Source of the DNA: Clostridia bacterium
Lineage (GTDB): Bacteria > Bacillota > Clostridia > Christensenellales > Aristaeellaceae
Direction of reading: 5' to 3'
DNA: 29,263 bases
Assembly: GCA_900759005.1 (NCBI GenBank)
Contig: CAAEUQ010000149.1
Span: forward strand, 1-29,263
Shown piece after piece: positions 15,361-22,901 of the stretch (within the stretch, counting starts at the first letter, position 1; each line of letters starts with the position of its first letter). The notes under the pieces are model-generated. The model was not told the DNA's origin. It was given only the letters and a program-made list of their open reading frames with translations, and made no database searches. A program made the translations under genes and the position numbers.

Positions 15361-15485
15361 TGCTAAATGGGGAAGTTTGCCGGCGGAGGGGGACTGGACG
15401 TGAAAAGTCCGGATTGACTGCGAAAATCGGCGGCTTTCATAAAACCCGCCCGCAACCTTCTTTGAAGCCGCGGGCGGGTTTGCTT
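15361..15485 (+). ncRNA. Candidate short terminated transcript of unknown function
   Basis: An extended -10 promoter and a strong GC hairpin bracket about 125 bases on the plus strand. Inside, GGACT/AGTCC can form a small hairpin (about 15389-15410), and a 16-codon frame (ATG 15367 to TGA 15417, MGKFAGGGGLDVKSPD) starts almost at the predicted transcript end without a ribosome site. I recognise no known RNA family. It faces the 3' end of rhaA and would be antisense only to its 3' untranslated region. The region 15262-15346 upstream holds nothing else I can identify. Confidence 0.3.
15442..15481 (-). terminator. Terminator of rhaA, probably bidirectional
   Basis: AAACCCGCCCGC (15442-15453) pairs perfectly with GCGGGCGGGTTT (15470-15481) around a 16-base loop. 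On the minus strand it follows the rhaA stop by three bases and ends in TTTTAT; on the plus strand it ends in GGGTTTGCTTT. Confidence 0.85.
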
Positions 15486-16729
15486 TAACGCTTGGACTGA
15501 ACTTCCTGCTCGTATTTTTTGATTTCCTCGAACCAGCTCGCATCGGCAGGAACGCCTTCGCGCCGGCAGTATTCCGCCCAGATATCGCTGAACGGCAGTG
15601 TCTTCGCTTCTTCCATCAGCATGAACTTCTCAGTGAAGTTTCCTGCGTCCTGAAGCGCCTTCAGCTGCTGATTCGGCTGGAGCAGCGCCCAGAGCAGCGC
15701 CTTTTCCGCGTTGCGCGTGCCAATGATCCATGCGGCGACGCGGTTGATCGAAGCGTCGAAGAAGTCCAGACCGATCAGCACGCGATCCAGCGCGCCATTG
15801 CGGACGATTTCCTTCATGATCTCCTTCAGCTCGTCGTCGAAAGCGACCACGTGGTCGGAGTCCCAGCGCACCGGACGCGTTACGTGCAGCGGAATCTTAT
15901 CGAAGAAGCACAGCAGCGCGGGAATCTTGTCGCTGACGACCTCGGTCGGATGGTAATGACCGTTGTCGAGCAGGTTGTAAACGCCCGGATGCGTGCCGGC
16001 ATAGCTCATGTAAAACTCGTTCGAGCCGACGGTGTAGCTTTCAAGACCGATGCCGAAAACCTTGCTTTCCACGCAATCGATCACGTTCGGCAGCTTTTCG
16101 GCGAAGATTTCGTCGAGCGACGCCTTCAGGCGCATACGCGGTCCCAGACGATCGGCGGGAACGTCCTTCATGCCGTCCGGAATCCAGACGTTGTTGAGCA
16201 CATGATCGCCCAGCTGCGCGCCGATTTCATTCGCAATCCGGCGGCACGCCTTGCAATGATCGATCCAGAAACGGCGCACGGATTCGATCGGGCTGGAAAG
16301 CGTCAGACCGTCCGTGACCATCGGATGCGAGAAGCACGTGGGGTTAAAATCAATGCCGAAGCCGTTTTCGCGCGCGAATTCAACCCACTTTTTAAAATGG
16401 CGATATTCGATCCTGTCGCGATCTACCCATTCGCCATCCGCGAATACCGCGTAGCTGGCGTGGAGGTTGATGCGCTTTTTGCCCGGGATCAGGCTTGCTG
16501 CCTTCAGAAAATCCGCGGTGAGCTCTTCAAAATTGCGCGCGCGTCCCGGATAATTGCCGGTGGTCTGAATGCCGTCGCCCGCGCGACCGTCCTTCTGATC
16601 GAAGCCGGCAACGTCGTCGCCCTGCCAGCAGTGAATTGAAATCGCCTTGCCCTTTGCCTTGGCGAGCGCGGCTTCAACGTCTACGCCCATCGCGGCGTAA
16701 ATCGCTTTTGCGCTTTCAAATCTTTCCAT
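15485..16729 (-). CDS. rhaA: L-rhamnose isomerase
   Basis: RhaA converts L-rhamnose to L-rhamnulose in the cytoplasm, the first step of rhamnose catabolism. GGAGGA lies before the ATG at 16729, giving 414 residues, close to the usual ~419. Recognisable blocks are ISIHCWQGDDVAGF near the N-terminus, GIQTTGNYPGRARN, RINLHASYAVF, FNPTCFSHP, and the metal-site region GIGLESYTVGSNEFY, YNLLDNGHYHPTE and PLHVTRPVRWDSDHVV, which supply the expected Glu/Asp/His ligands. It has its own promoter and a strong terminator, so it is monocistronic or receives readthrough from the esterase upstream. Kinase (rhaB) and mutarotase are not in the window. Confidence 0.95.
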   Translation of the reverse strand: MERFESAKAIYAAMGVDVEAALAKAKGKAISIHCWQGDDVAGFDQKDGRAGDGIQTTGNYPGRARNFEELTADFLKAASLIPGKKRINLHASYAVFADGEWVDRDRIEYRHFKKWVEFARENGFGIDFNPTCFSHPMVTDGLTLSSPIESVRRFWIDHCKACRRIANEIGAQLGDHVLNNVWIPDGMKDVPADRLGPRMRLKASLDEIFAEKLPNVIDCVESKVFGIGLESYTVGSNEFYMSYAGTHPGVYNLLDNGHYHPTEVVSDKIPALLCFFDKIPLHVTRPVRWDSDHVVAFDDELKEIMKEIVRNGALDRVLIGLDFFDASINRVAAWIIGTRNAEKALLWALLQPNQQLKALQDAGNFTEKFMLMEEAKTLPFSDIWAEYCRREGVPADASWFEEIKKYEQEVQSKR

Positions 16730-16777
16730 GTGAATCCTCCTGTCGATTTGGCTCTGAATCGAGCGCTTCTGTAAAGC

Positions 16778-16807
16778 ATTATACCATGATTTTACACTGC
16801 CTGACAA
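16778..16807 (-). promoter_or_regulatory. Sigma-A promoter of rhaA
   Basis: Minus-strand TTGTCA (16807-16802), an 18-base spacer and perfect TATAAT (16783-16778) lie 49 bases before the rhaA start codon. Confidence 0.75.
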
Positions 16808-16834
16808 GATAATATTTCAATCAAATCCAACGCT

Positions 16835-17803
16835 TTACCATGCCGTGCCCGAGAAAAACGCGAGCGTGATGTCGTCCTGATCGGGATAATCTTCGTGGAA
16901 GAAGTCGGGGTAGAGCAATACGCGCTTCGACGAGGTGATTCGATTGTACGCGGCAAACTGTGTGCTCGGCGGACAGATTGGATCCATCAGTCCCGTGAAC
17001 ATCAGAATTTCCGCCTGAATGCGCGGCGCGAGGAACTGGTTGTCGATGTAGCCGAGCCTGGTAAAAATTTCGGCTTCGCGCTCGTGGCGCGGATCGCTGT
17101 GGCGGAAATATTCGCGCAGCTCGGCGTATGCGTCCACGTCCAAATCCATTTCCCACACGCGGCGATAATCGCACAGAAACGGGCATCTCGGCACGGCGCG
17201 GAACAGGTTCGGCGTAAGCGCCGCACACGCGAGCGTCAGTCCACCACCCTGCGAGCCGCCGGTCGCACAAACGCGCGAAGCGTCGACCTCCGGCATTGCC
17301 ATTACGATGCGCGCGAGCTGCGCGGTATCCAGAAATACATTTCGATAATAGAGCTTGTCTGGGTTGGGGTCGGCAAGACCACGGATGATGTGACCGTGCA
17401 GCGTGTTGCCCTTGACGGACGCGGGATCCTCTGAAAGACCGCCCTGACCGCGGCATGACATCGATGCGACCGCAAATCCTGCCGCGACAAAATGCAGCAT
17501 CGATGAAAACGAGCCGCAGTCGCCGGAATAGCCATGGAACATACAAACCGCTGGAAGCGGCTCTTCGCGCTTCGCGGGGCGTGCATAGCGGCAGTGAATT
17601 CGCGCGCCGCCCACGCCGGTGAATACCAGATCGAAGCATTCGACATTTGGAAATACAAACCGCGCAGGCGTGAGCGTGCATTCGGTGCCGAGCGATTCCA
17701 TTTCGGCAATCGCGCGATCCCAATAGGCGTCGAAATCGTCCGGTCGCTCATTTCGACCGGTGTAGCGATAAAGTTCGGATACGGGAAGTTCAAATACTGC
17801 CAA
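16835..17803 (-). CDS. Acetyl xylan esterase / cephalosporin-C deacetylase family (CE7) hydrolase
   Basis: This alpha/beta hydrolase of carbohydrate esterase family 7 removes acetyl groups from short xylo-oligosaccharides and related sugars. The protein shows VCMFHGYSGDCGSF, the CE7 signature SCRGQGG, the nucleophile elbow GGSQGGGL (serine near residue 185), an acid aspartate in GLMDPICPPSTQFAAYNRI, and a C-terminal catalytic histidine in YPDFFHE. No signal peptide, so it acts inside the cell on imported sugars. I chose TTG at 17803 (about 322 residues) because AAAGGA lies ten bases before it; an in-frame GTG at 17812 is only one base from that site. It has its own promoter and lies just upstream of rhaA on the same strand without a terminator between. 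Confidence 0.9.
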   Translation of the reverse strand: MAVFELPVSELYRYTGRNERPDDFDAYWDRAIAEMESLGTECTLTPARFVFPNVECFDLVFTGVGGARIHCRYARPAKREEPLPAVCMFHGYSGDCGSFSSMLHFVAAGFAVASMSCRGQGGLSEDPASVKGNTLHGHIIRGLADPNPDKLYYRNVFLDTAQLARIVMAMPEVDASRVCATGGSQGGGLTLACAALTPNLFRAVPRCPFLCDYRRVWEMDLDVDAYAELREYFRHSDPRHEREAEIFTRLGYIDNQFLAPRIQAEILMFTGLMDPICPPSTQFAAYNRITSSKRVLLYPDFFHEDYPDQDDITLAFFSGTAW

Positions 17804-17840
17804 AGATAACACATCCTTTGTTTCAAATTTTGCTGAAAAT

Positions 17841-17870
17841 ATTATACTATCGATGCGTGAATTTCGTCAA
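17841..17870 (-). promoter_or_regulatory. Sigma-A promoter of the CE7 esterase
   Basis: Minus-strand TTGACG (17870-17865), an 18-base spacer and perfect TATAAT (17846-17841), about 38 bases upstream of the esterase start. Confidence 0.78.
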
Positions 17871-17890
17871 TAGAAAGATGTACGCTTCAT

Positions 17891-17919
17891 AAAAAGAGCG
17901 GGGGAAGCCTTTCCAGCCC
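17891..17919 (-). terminator. Probable terminator of the GT2 gene
   Basis: On the minus strand GGGCTGGAA, a short loop and TTCCCCC can pair with a two-base bulge, followed by GCTCTTTTT. It begins nine bases after the glycosyltransferase stop. The stem is imperfect. Confidence 0.5.
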
Positions 17920-17928
17920 ATGATTTTG

Positions 17929-18804
17929 TCAATCAAAGCTGGTTTTGCCCAGCGCGCCGGTTTTTTCAAACGGCTTCGGAAATTTTTCCTGCTCGAGGAT
18001 TTTTGCGTCGACCAGCGTTCGATACCAGCATTGATACAGCCAGTGGTAAACATAGCCTTCTTTTCCATCCAGAAAGCCCAGACGGAAAATGTAATTATAA
18101 ATGAACAAAAGCCGGCAGCGCAGGAATTTCGGAAAGCGATAATACACGCCGAATTTCTTTTTGCGAAGCGCGATCAGATGCTTGTCGGATAGTTCCGCGC
18201 TGTTCTGAATCGCATTCTTATCCTCGAAATAGTCCTGCATTTCACGCGTGGCGTACCAGTTCATTTTGGCAATAAACGTGTCCAGATCCTTGAAATCGCG
18301 ATGCTCGAAGCGCTCCTTCAGCGAAATCACGCGTCCGTCGACGATCGTATGCTCGTCCATTCGGCGATTTTCGATCCTTCCATGCCCCGAGCGGTACAGC
18401 ATGATTTTGCGCTTTTTGGGTCCACCGAAGCGGATTTTTCTGCCGAGAAAATAGAAATCGGATTCGAGCATGATTCCGTTTGCATCCGCGTTTTGAGGAT
18501 TTGCCAATACGGATTCGAGTTTTTGATTGAGCGAATCGGGAAAGCGCTCGTCCGCGTCGAGCCGGAGAATCCATTCGGTTTGAACGTTCGCCGCGTCCAC
18601 GCCCCAGTTGAATTGCCGCGCGTAGTTTTCGAACGGATGCACGAGCACCTCCGCACCCATTTCGCGCGCGATTTCGCAGGTGCGGTCGGTAGAGCCGCTG
18701 TCGACCACAATCGCCCGCTGCGCGAAATTTTGAATGGATTTCAGACAGTCCGGCAGGTTTTTTTCCTCGTCCTTGGTTAAAATAATCGCGGTAACGTCAG
18801 CCAT
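17929..18804 (-). CDS. Glycosyltransferase family 2 (WaaE/KdtX-like)
   Basis: This 291-residue cytoplasmic glycosyltransferase has the GT-A fold motifs of family 2: an N-terminal VTAIILTKDEEKNLPDCLKSI, the nucleotide-binding VVDSGSTDRT (around residues 33-42), and the metal-binding DADER (near 83). The middle carries FLGRKIRFGG, KIMLYRSGHGRI and EHRDFKDLDTF, and the C-terminus is rich in aromatic and basic residues (KFLRCRLLFIYNYIFRLGF), which may contact the membrane. It resembles the group acting on lipopolysaccharide cores in Gram-negatives and on cell-surface glycans in Firmicutes; the sugar and acceptor are unknown. AAAGGAGC precedes ATG 18804. It is divergent from the patatin gene and shares a 125-base promoter region with it. 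Confidence 0.92.
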   Translation of the reverse strand: MADVTAIILTKDEEKNLPDCLKSIQNFAQRAIVVDSGSTDRTCEIAREMGAEVLVHPFENYARQFNWGVDAANVQTEWILRLDADERFPDSLNQKLESVLANPQNADANGIMLESDFYFLGRKIRFGGPKKRKIMLYRSGHGRIENRRMDEHTIVDGRVISLKERFEHRDFKDLDTFIAKMNWYATREMQDYFEDKNAIQNSAELSDKHLIALRKKKFGVYYRFPKFLRCRLLFIYNYIFRLGFLDGKEGYVYHWLYQCWYRTLVDAKILEQEKFPKPFEKTGALGKTSFD

Positions 18805-18839
18805 GCGAAAGCTCCTTTAAGGTAAGAGTATATAATGTA

Positions 18840-18868
18840 AGTATAGCATAACGCGCCGCGCTTGACAA
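18840..18868 (-). promoter_or_regulatory. Sigma-A promoter of the GT2 gene
   Basis: Minus-strand TTGTCA (18868-18863), a 17-base spacer and TATACT (18845-18840). It is nearly back to back with the divergent patatin promoter. Confidence 0.7.
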
Positions 18869-18871
18869 CGC

Positions 18872-18900
18872 TTGAATTTTTTCAAAATCTGAATTATAAT
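18872..18900 (+). promoter_or_regulatory. Sigma-A promoter of the patatin-like gene
   Basis: TTGAAT (18872-18877), a 17-base spacer and perfect TATAAT (18895-18900). A nearby TTGACA at 18862 is too far (27 bases) from this -10. AGGAGGA follows before the ATG at 18930. Confidence 0.75.
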
Positions 18901-18929
18901 AAAGACAATCACTTTCAGGAGGAAACGAT

Positions 18930-20192
18930 ATGCGAAGAGCATTGGTTTTGAGCGGCGGCGGCTCCCGCGGCGCTTATGAGATTGGCGCGTGGCAGGCGTT
19001 CAGCGAACTGGGCGTGCGCTTTCAGGCGGTTTACGGAACAAGCGCCGGCGCGATCAACGCGGCGCTGTTTGCGCAGGGCGATCTGGAAAAAGCGTCCAGT
19101 CTCTGGGAGAACATCAATATCAAACAGTTGATGAACGCCGAGAACGAGGATTTCACAATCGACAGCATGATTTCCCGCAAGCGCGACGTGATTCCGTTTC
19201 TGATTGAGAATGCAAAGCACTTACAGGTGGACACCGCGCCGATGGAGGCGTTCCTGAACGCGCATCTCGACGAGGGCGCCGTGCGCGCCAGCGGCATCGA
19301 TCTGGGCGTAATGACCGTGCGCGTTCCGCAGCTATCGCCCGCGCCGATGCGCCTGCGCGATATGGAGCCGGGCACGCTTTCCAACTGGGTGATCGCGTCG
19401 GCTTCCTGTTTTCCGGTGTTTCCGATGCGCAAGATTGACGGCGATCGATACGTCGACGGCGGCTATTTCGACAATATGCCGATCGATATGGCGATTGCGG
19501 ACGGTGCGGACGAGATCGTCGCGGTGGACATTCATCCGCAGCCGACGCATCCGGAATACAGCAGAATGCCGTTTTTGAAGATGATTCATCCGCTGAACAA
19601 TCTGGGCGGCTTTCTGGATTTCAATCCGCGGCTGCTGAAGCGGATGCGCCTGATGGGTTATTACGACACGATGAAGGCATATGGCGCGCTCGATGGTATT
19701 CGCTACACATTTACGAGAACGGGTGAAGTGCGCGTTTCGGCCGTTGCGCGCCGGTTCATGCGCAGGGTCGCGTCGTTCGATGCGGAGACGATTCGCCGCG
19801 TTGCGCTGCATTCCTCGCAGCCGATGCACGCGCCGCTGATTTCCGCGCTGGAGGCGGAAACGCCGCTGAGAAAGCTCGATTGGAAGGAAGTATGGCTGCG
19901 CGGTATTGAACTGGCGGCGCAGGCGATGGAATTCCGCGAGGATGCGATTTACGATCCGTGTCTGCTCGCAGAGCGAATCCTGAAATTCGCGGATTCGGGC
20001 GAAAGAGCCGAAGCGCTGAATGAAAAACTGATTGCGGAGACGGCGAAGAAGGGCAGCCGCGAGCTGTTGGGGCTGCTCGTGCGTGCGCTGCGCGATCACG
20101 GCGTGTTCCCGGGCGATGTGCTGCGGACGCTGGCAGATCATCCGGTTGAAACCGCCGCGGCGCTGGCATTGGATTGCTCGCGGGAGATGTAA
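18930..20192 (+). CDS. Patatin-like phospholipase
   Basis: Patatin-like acyl hydrolases cleave acyl chains from phospholipids using a Ser-Asp dyad. The 420-residue protein opens with the oxyanion-hole loop LSGGGSRGAYEIGAW, the nucleophile elbow YGTSAGAINA (S38) and the catalytic aspartate in YVDGGYFDNMP (D176). The patatin core covers about residues 1-230; the C-terminal 190 residues (ending ALALDCSREM) are helical and I do not recognise a domain there. There is no signal peptide, as in the cytoplasmic bacterial PNPLA group. AGGAGGA precedes the ATG. The gene is followed after 81 bases by spoIIR, with no convincing terminator between, so it might be read into the spore operon. Confidence 0.93.
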   Translation: MRRALVLSGGGSRGAYEIGAWQAFSELGVRFQAVYGTSAGAINAALFAQGDLEKASSLWENINIKQLMNAENEDFTIDSMISRKRDVIPFLIENAKHLQVDTAPMEAFLNAHLDEGAVRASGIDLGVMTVRVPQLSPAPMRLRDMEPGTLSNWVIASASCFPVFPMRKIDGDRYVDGGYFDNMPIDMAIADGADEIVAVDIHPQPTHPEYSRMPFLKMIHPLNNLGGFLDFNPRLLKRMRLMGYYDTMKAYGALDGIRYTFTRTGEVRVSAVARRFMRRVASFDAETIRRVALHSSQPMHAPLISALEAETPLRKLDWKEVWLRGIELAAQAMEFREDAIYDPCLLAERILKFADSGERAEALNEKLIAETAKKGSRELLGLLVRALRDHGVFPGDVLRTLADHPVETAAALALDCSREM

Positions 20193-20212
20193 CGAAGAAC
20201 AAAACGCAAAAC

Positions 20213-20246
20213 TGAATAAATGGACGCAAAAACGCCGACGATACTA
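20213..20246 (+). promoter_or_regulatory. Weak forespore-type promoter candidate before spoIIR
   Basis: TGAATA (20213-20218) and GATACTA (20240-20246) match the sigma-G hexamers TGAATA and CATACTA almost exactly, but their 21-base spacing exceeds the usual 17-18. Forespore expression is expected for spoIIR from family knowledge, so the site is listed as a lead only. Confidence 0.25.
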
Positions 20247-20292
20247 CCAGTTTCGATTCAAGAGGTGAGAAAATTGGTACGTCGGCTTTTTT
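20234..20292 (+). promoter_or_regulatory. Terminator-like hairpin straddling the spoIIR start
   Basis: GCCGACG (20234-20240) is complementary to CGTCGGC (20280-20286), followed immediately by TTTTTT. The 39-base loop contains the ribosome site AGAGGTGAG and the TTG start codon. It could act as a terminator of patatin readthrough or modulate spoIIR initiation. The short stem and long loop make it uncertain. Confidence 0.35.
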
Positions 20293-20903
20293 GTGCGCTT
20301 CTTGCGCTGCTTTTGTCAGCAACGGCATTTGCGGAGCGCGCGGAAATCAAGGTAAAAGGTAGAAATGAATTTGTCTTCGATACGGAGAAAAGGCTTATCG
20401 CGCATTCGGGCACGCAGAACGAATCGGCGCTGGCGGAAGCGTTGGCGGTAAGTGACGCGTTTGAATCGCTGGTTCGACTGCACGTGATCGCCGAGAGTGA
20501 TTCGGAAATCGCGCAGGCGCGCAAGCTCAAGGTGCGCGATGCGGTGCTGGAATGCGTTCGCGAAATGCTCGGCGATTGCGAGAATGCGGAATCGGCGTGG
20601 TCGCTTCTAAATGAACGGCTCGGCGAGATTGAATCCGCGGCGCGCATTGCGGCGGAGGCGGACGGCTTTTCCGGCGAAATCCGCGCGGAGACGGGCGTGT
20701 TTCCGTTTCCGGATCGCGATTATGGCGGCGTGTTCGTGCCGGCAGGCGATTACCGCGCGGTTCGAATTGTGATCGGCGCGGGCGAGGGACGAAACTGGTG
20801 GTGCGTGCTGTATCCGACGCTGTGCGTGCCGCCGGAATCGGCGAAAAGATCGGTGATTGCCGAATGGATTCGGGCGATATTCGGATTGGAGGAATCGCGA
20901 TGA
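20274..20903 (+). CDS. spoIIR: Stage II sporulation protein R
   Basis: SpoIIR is secreted from the forespore and triggers the mother-cell protease SpoIIGA to process pro-sigma-E. The signature is clear: VFPFPDRDYGGVFVPAGDY, RAVRIVIGAGEGRNWWCVLYP and PTLCVPPESA in the C-terminal half. The start is best placed at TTG 20274, with AGAGGTGAG upstream, giving 209 residues beginning with a signal peptide (VRRLFCALLALLLSATAFA); an ATG at 20220 would add 18 hydrophilic residues before it. The stop overlaps the sleB start by four bases (ATGA), so the two are translationally coupled. Finding SpoIIR together with sleB and ypeB strongly supports an endospore former. Confidence 0.95.
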   Translation: MVRRLFCALLALLLSATAFAERAEIKVKGRNEFVFDTEKRLIAHSGTQNESALAEALAVSDAFESLVRLHVIAESDSEIAQARKLKVRDAVLECVREMLGDCENAESAWSLLNERLGEIESAARIAAEADGFSGEIRAETGVFPFPDRDYGGVFVPAGDYRAVRIVIGAGEGRNWWCVLYPTLCVPPESAKRSVIAEWIRAIFGLEESR

Positions 20904-21556
20904 AGAAAATCATGCTGACGCTCATGGCGCTTTTGCTGGTTCCCGCAATCGCGCTGGGGGCGACGGTGCTCGAGGTTGGCTCAAACGGCTCGGATGTAAC
21001 GAAGGTGCAGAAACGTCTGATTCAGTACGGTTACATGACCGGCAGCGCGGACGGCAAATACGGCGAAAAGACGCGTGACGCGGTGATCTGGTTTCAAAAG
21101 CGAAACGGTCTGACGGCGGACGGGCGTGTCGGCTCGGCGACGGCGGCAGCGCTCGGCGTGACGCTCGGAAGCTCGGGTTCGACGACCGCCTCGACGACGA
21201 TTTTGTCCGCCGATCATCGATTGCTGGCAAAGCTCGTGTATGCGGAAGCGCGGGGCGAAACGTATAAGGGGCAGGTGGCGGTTGCGGCGGTGGTGCTGAA
21301 TCGGGTGCGCAGCGCGTCGTTTCCGAATACGATCTCCGGCGTGATCTATCAGACGAACGCATTCACCTGCGTCAATAACGGATCGATCAACAATACGCCC
21401 GACAGCTCCTGCATTCGCGCGGCGCGCGACGCGATGAACGGCTGGGATCCGACCGGCGGATGCTTGTATTATTATAACCCCAAAACAGCGAGCGACAGCT
21501 GGATTCGCACGCGCACGGTGAAAACCGTGATCGGCAATCATTCGTTTGCGATGTAG
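20900..21556 (+). CDS. sleB: Spore cortex-lytic enzyme SleB
   Basis: SleB is a lytic transglycosylase that degrades cortex peptidoglycan during germination. The 218-residue protein has a signal peptide (MKKIMLTLMALLLVPAIALG), a peptidoglycan-binding domain (about 23-86: VGSNGSDVTKVQKRLIQYG and DAVIWFQKRNGLTADGRVG), a short Ser/Thr linker, and a hydrolase_2 catalytic domain (from about 105) with the catalytic glutamate in LVYAEARGE (E116) and the VAAVVLNRV motif. GGAGGA within the end of spoIIR provides its ribosome site. It is followed ten bases later by ypeB, its usual partner. Confidence 0.96.
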   Translation: MKKIMLTLMALLLVPAIALGATVLEVGSNGSDVTKVQKRLIQYGYMTGSADGKYGEKTRDAVIWFQKRNGLTADGRVGSATAAALGVTLGSSGSTTASTTILSADHRLLAKLVYAEARGETYKGQVAVAAVVLNRVRSASFPNTISGVIYQTNAFTCVNNGSINNTPDSSCIRAARDAMNGWDPTGGCLYYYNPKTASDSWIRTRTVKTVIGNHSFAM

Positions 21557-21566
21557 CGGAGGGAAT

Positions 21567-22889
21567 ATGGAAAAAGCAATTCAGATTCACTCCGTGAGGG
21601 GGCGCGCGATTGCCGCGGCGCTCGCCGCGTGGATGGCGGTGATGATCGCGTTCGGCGTGGTGCAGACGGTGCGGCTGGATCGGGCGAACGCTCGGCTGGA
21701 CGCGATTTCGCGAAAGGCATTTTATGAAACCTGCGAGCTGACGGAATCGATGAGCGTGAATCTCAGAAAACTGCTCGTTGCTGGCGAACCGGGGCAGATT
21801 CAGCTTTTGCTCGGACAGATTGCGAAGCAGGCGCAGGGTGCGTCGGGCGATCTGGCGCTGTTGCCGATGGGCGAGGATATGATCGCCGGAACGCTTAAAT
21901 TCATCAATCAGACGGGGGATTTCGCGGAGGGGCTCGCGGTGCGCGTCGCATCCGGCGGGGCGATTGGCGAAAGCGATTATCAGACGATTCACGAGCTTTC
22001 GGAAAACGCGGCGAAATTCTCCGTCGGCATGACGCAGCTGCTGGCGCGCGTGGAAAGCGGTGAAATCGCGTTGAATGCCGAAAGCGTTGCGGAAAGCGCC
22101 GATTTTGCGCCGATCAGCAATCCCGCGGCGGAATACCCGACGCTGCTCTATGACGGCCCGTTTTCCGACGGCGCGACGGGTGATCGCTATCGCGCGCTTG
22201 AAGGAATGAATGCGGTTACGCGCGACGAGGCGGAGAAGGCGCTGCGCGCGTATTTCGGGAATGTCTCGGAGATTCATTTCGTTCAGGAGAGCAGCGTTCC
22301 GATTGAAGTATATGAATTTGGGCTGACAGCGGGCGGCTATTCCATGTCCGCGGCGGTGACGAAGCAGGGCGGGCAGGTTCTTTATGCGCTGAGCGACGCG
22401 GATGTTTTCGAAACGAATATGACCGCCGAACAGCTTCTGGACACGGCGCGCGCGTTCCTGCTTGCCCGCGGCTACGGCGCAATGGAAATGCGGTATTACA
22501 GCCGCTATGAGGGAATTCTTACCATCAATTATGCCGCGGTGCAGGATGGAATTCTGCTGTATCCGGATCTTGTAAAGGTGCAGCTTTCAATGGCGGACGG
22601 CGCAGTGATCGGCGTTGAAGCGGGTAATTACCTGCTGAACCATGCGCCGCGCGTGCTTCCCGCGCCGAGTTTAACGGAGGAAGAAGCGATTGCGCGCATA
22701 GGCTCGCAGTTGACGGCGATCGCGGTTCGGCTGAGCGTGATTCCAACGGCGGTAAGCGAAGCGCTGTGCTATGAAATTCGCGCGACGGACGGCGCGGACA
22801 CGTTTCTGGTGTATATCGATGCGGCAACCGGCGCGGAGCGCGAGCTGATGCAGGTGGTCAGCGACGAAAGCGGCATTCTGGTGATGTAA
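21567..22889 (+). CDS. ypeB: Germination protein YpeB
   Basis: YpeB is needed to place and stabilise SleB in the spore and is cleaved during germination. ATG at 21567 follows GCGGAGGG, giving 440 residues. There is one N-terminal membrane segment (IAAALAAWMAVMIAFGVVQTV), a helical region typical of YpeB (RKAFYETCELTESM and NLRKLLVAG), and PepSY-like modules in the C-terminal half (EAEKALRAYFG, MTAEQLLDTARAFLLARGYG, LTEEEAIARIGSQL). Length is close to the B. subtilis protein (about 450). It is in the expected sleB-ypeB operon. Confidence 0.94.
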   Translation: MEKAIQIHSVRGRAIAAALAAWMAVMIAFGVVQTVRLDRANARLDAISRKAFYETCELTESMSVNLRKLLVAGEPGQIQLLLGQIAKQAQGASGDLALLPMGEDMIAGTLKFINQTGDFAEGLAVRVASGGAIGESDYQTIHELSENAAKFSVGMTQLLARVESGEIALNAESVAESADFAPISNPAAEYPTLLYDGPFSDGATGDRYRALEGMNAVTRDEAEKALRAYFGNVSEIHFVQESSVPIEVYEFGLTAGGYSMSAAVTKQGGQVLYALSDADVFETNMTAEQLLDTARAFLLARGYGAMEMRYYSRYEGILTINYAAVQDGILLYPDLVKVQLSMADGAVIGVEAGNYLLNHAPRVLPAPSLTEEEAIARIGSQLTAIAVRLSVIPTAVSEALCYEIRATDGADTFLVYIDAATGAERELMQVVSDESGILVM

Positions 22890-22901
22890 GGAGGAATGAG
22901 C

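Noticed and set aside
18862..18900. TTGACA at 18862 as the -35 of the patatin promoter
   Set aside because: Spacing to TATAAT is 27 bases; TTGAAT at 18872 has the correct 17-base spacing, and the TTGTCA complement serves the divergent gene.
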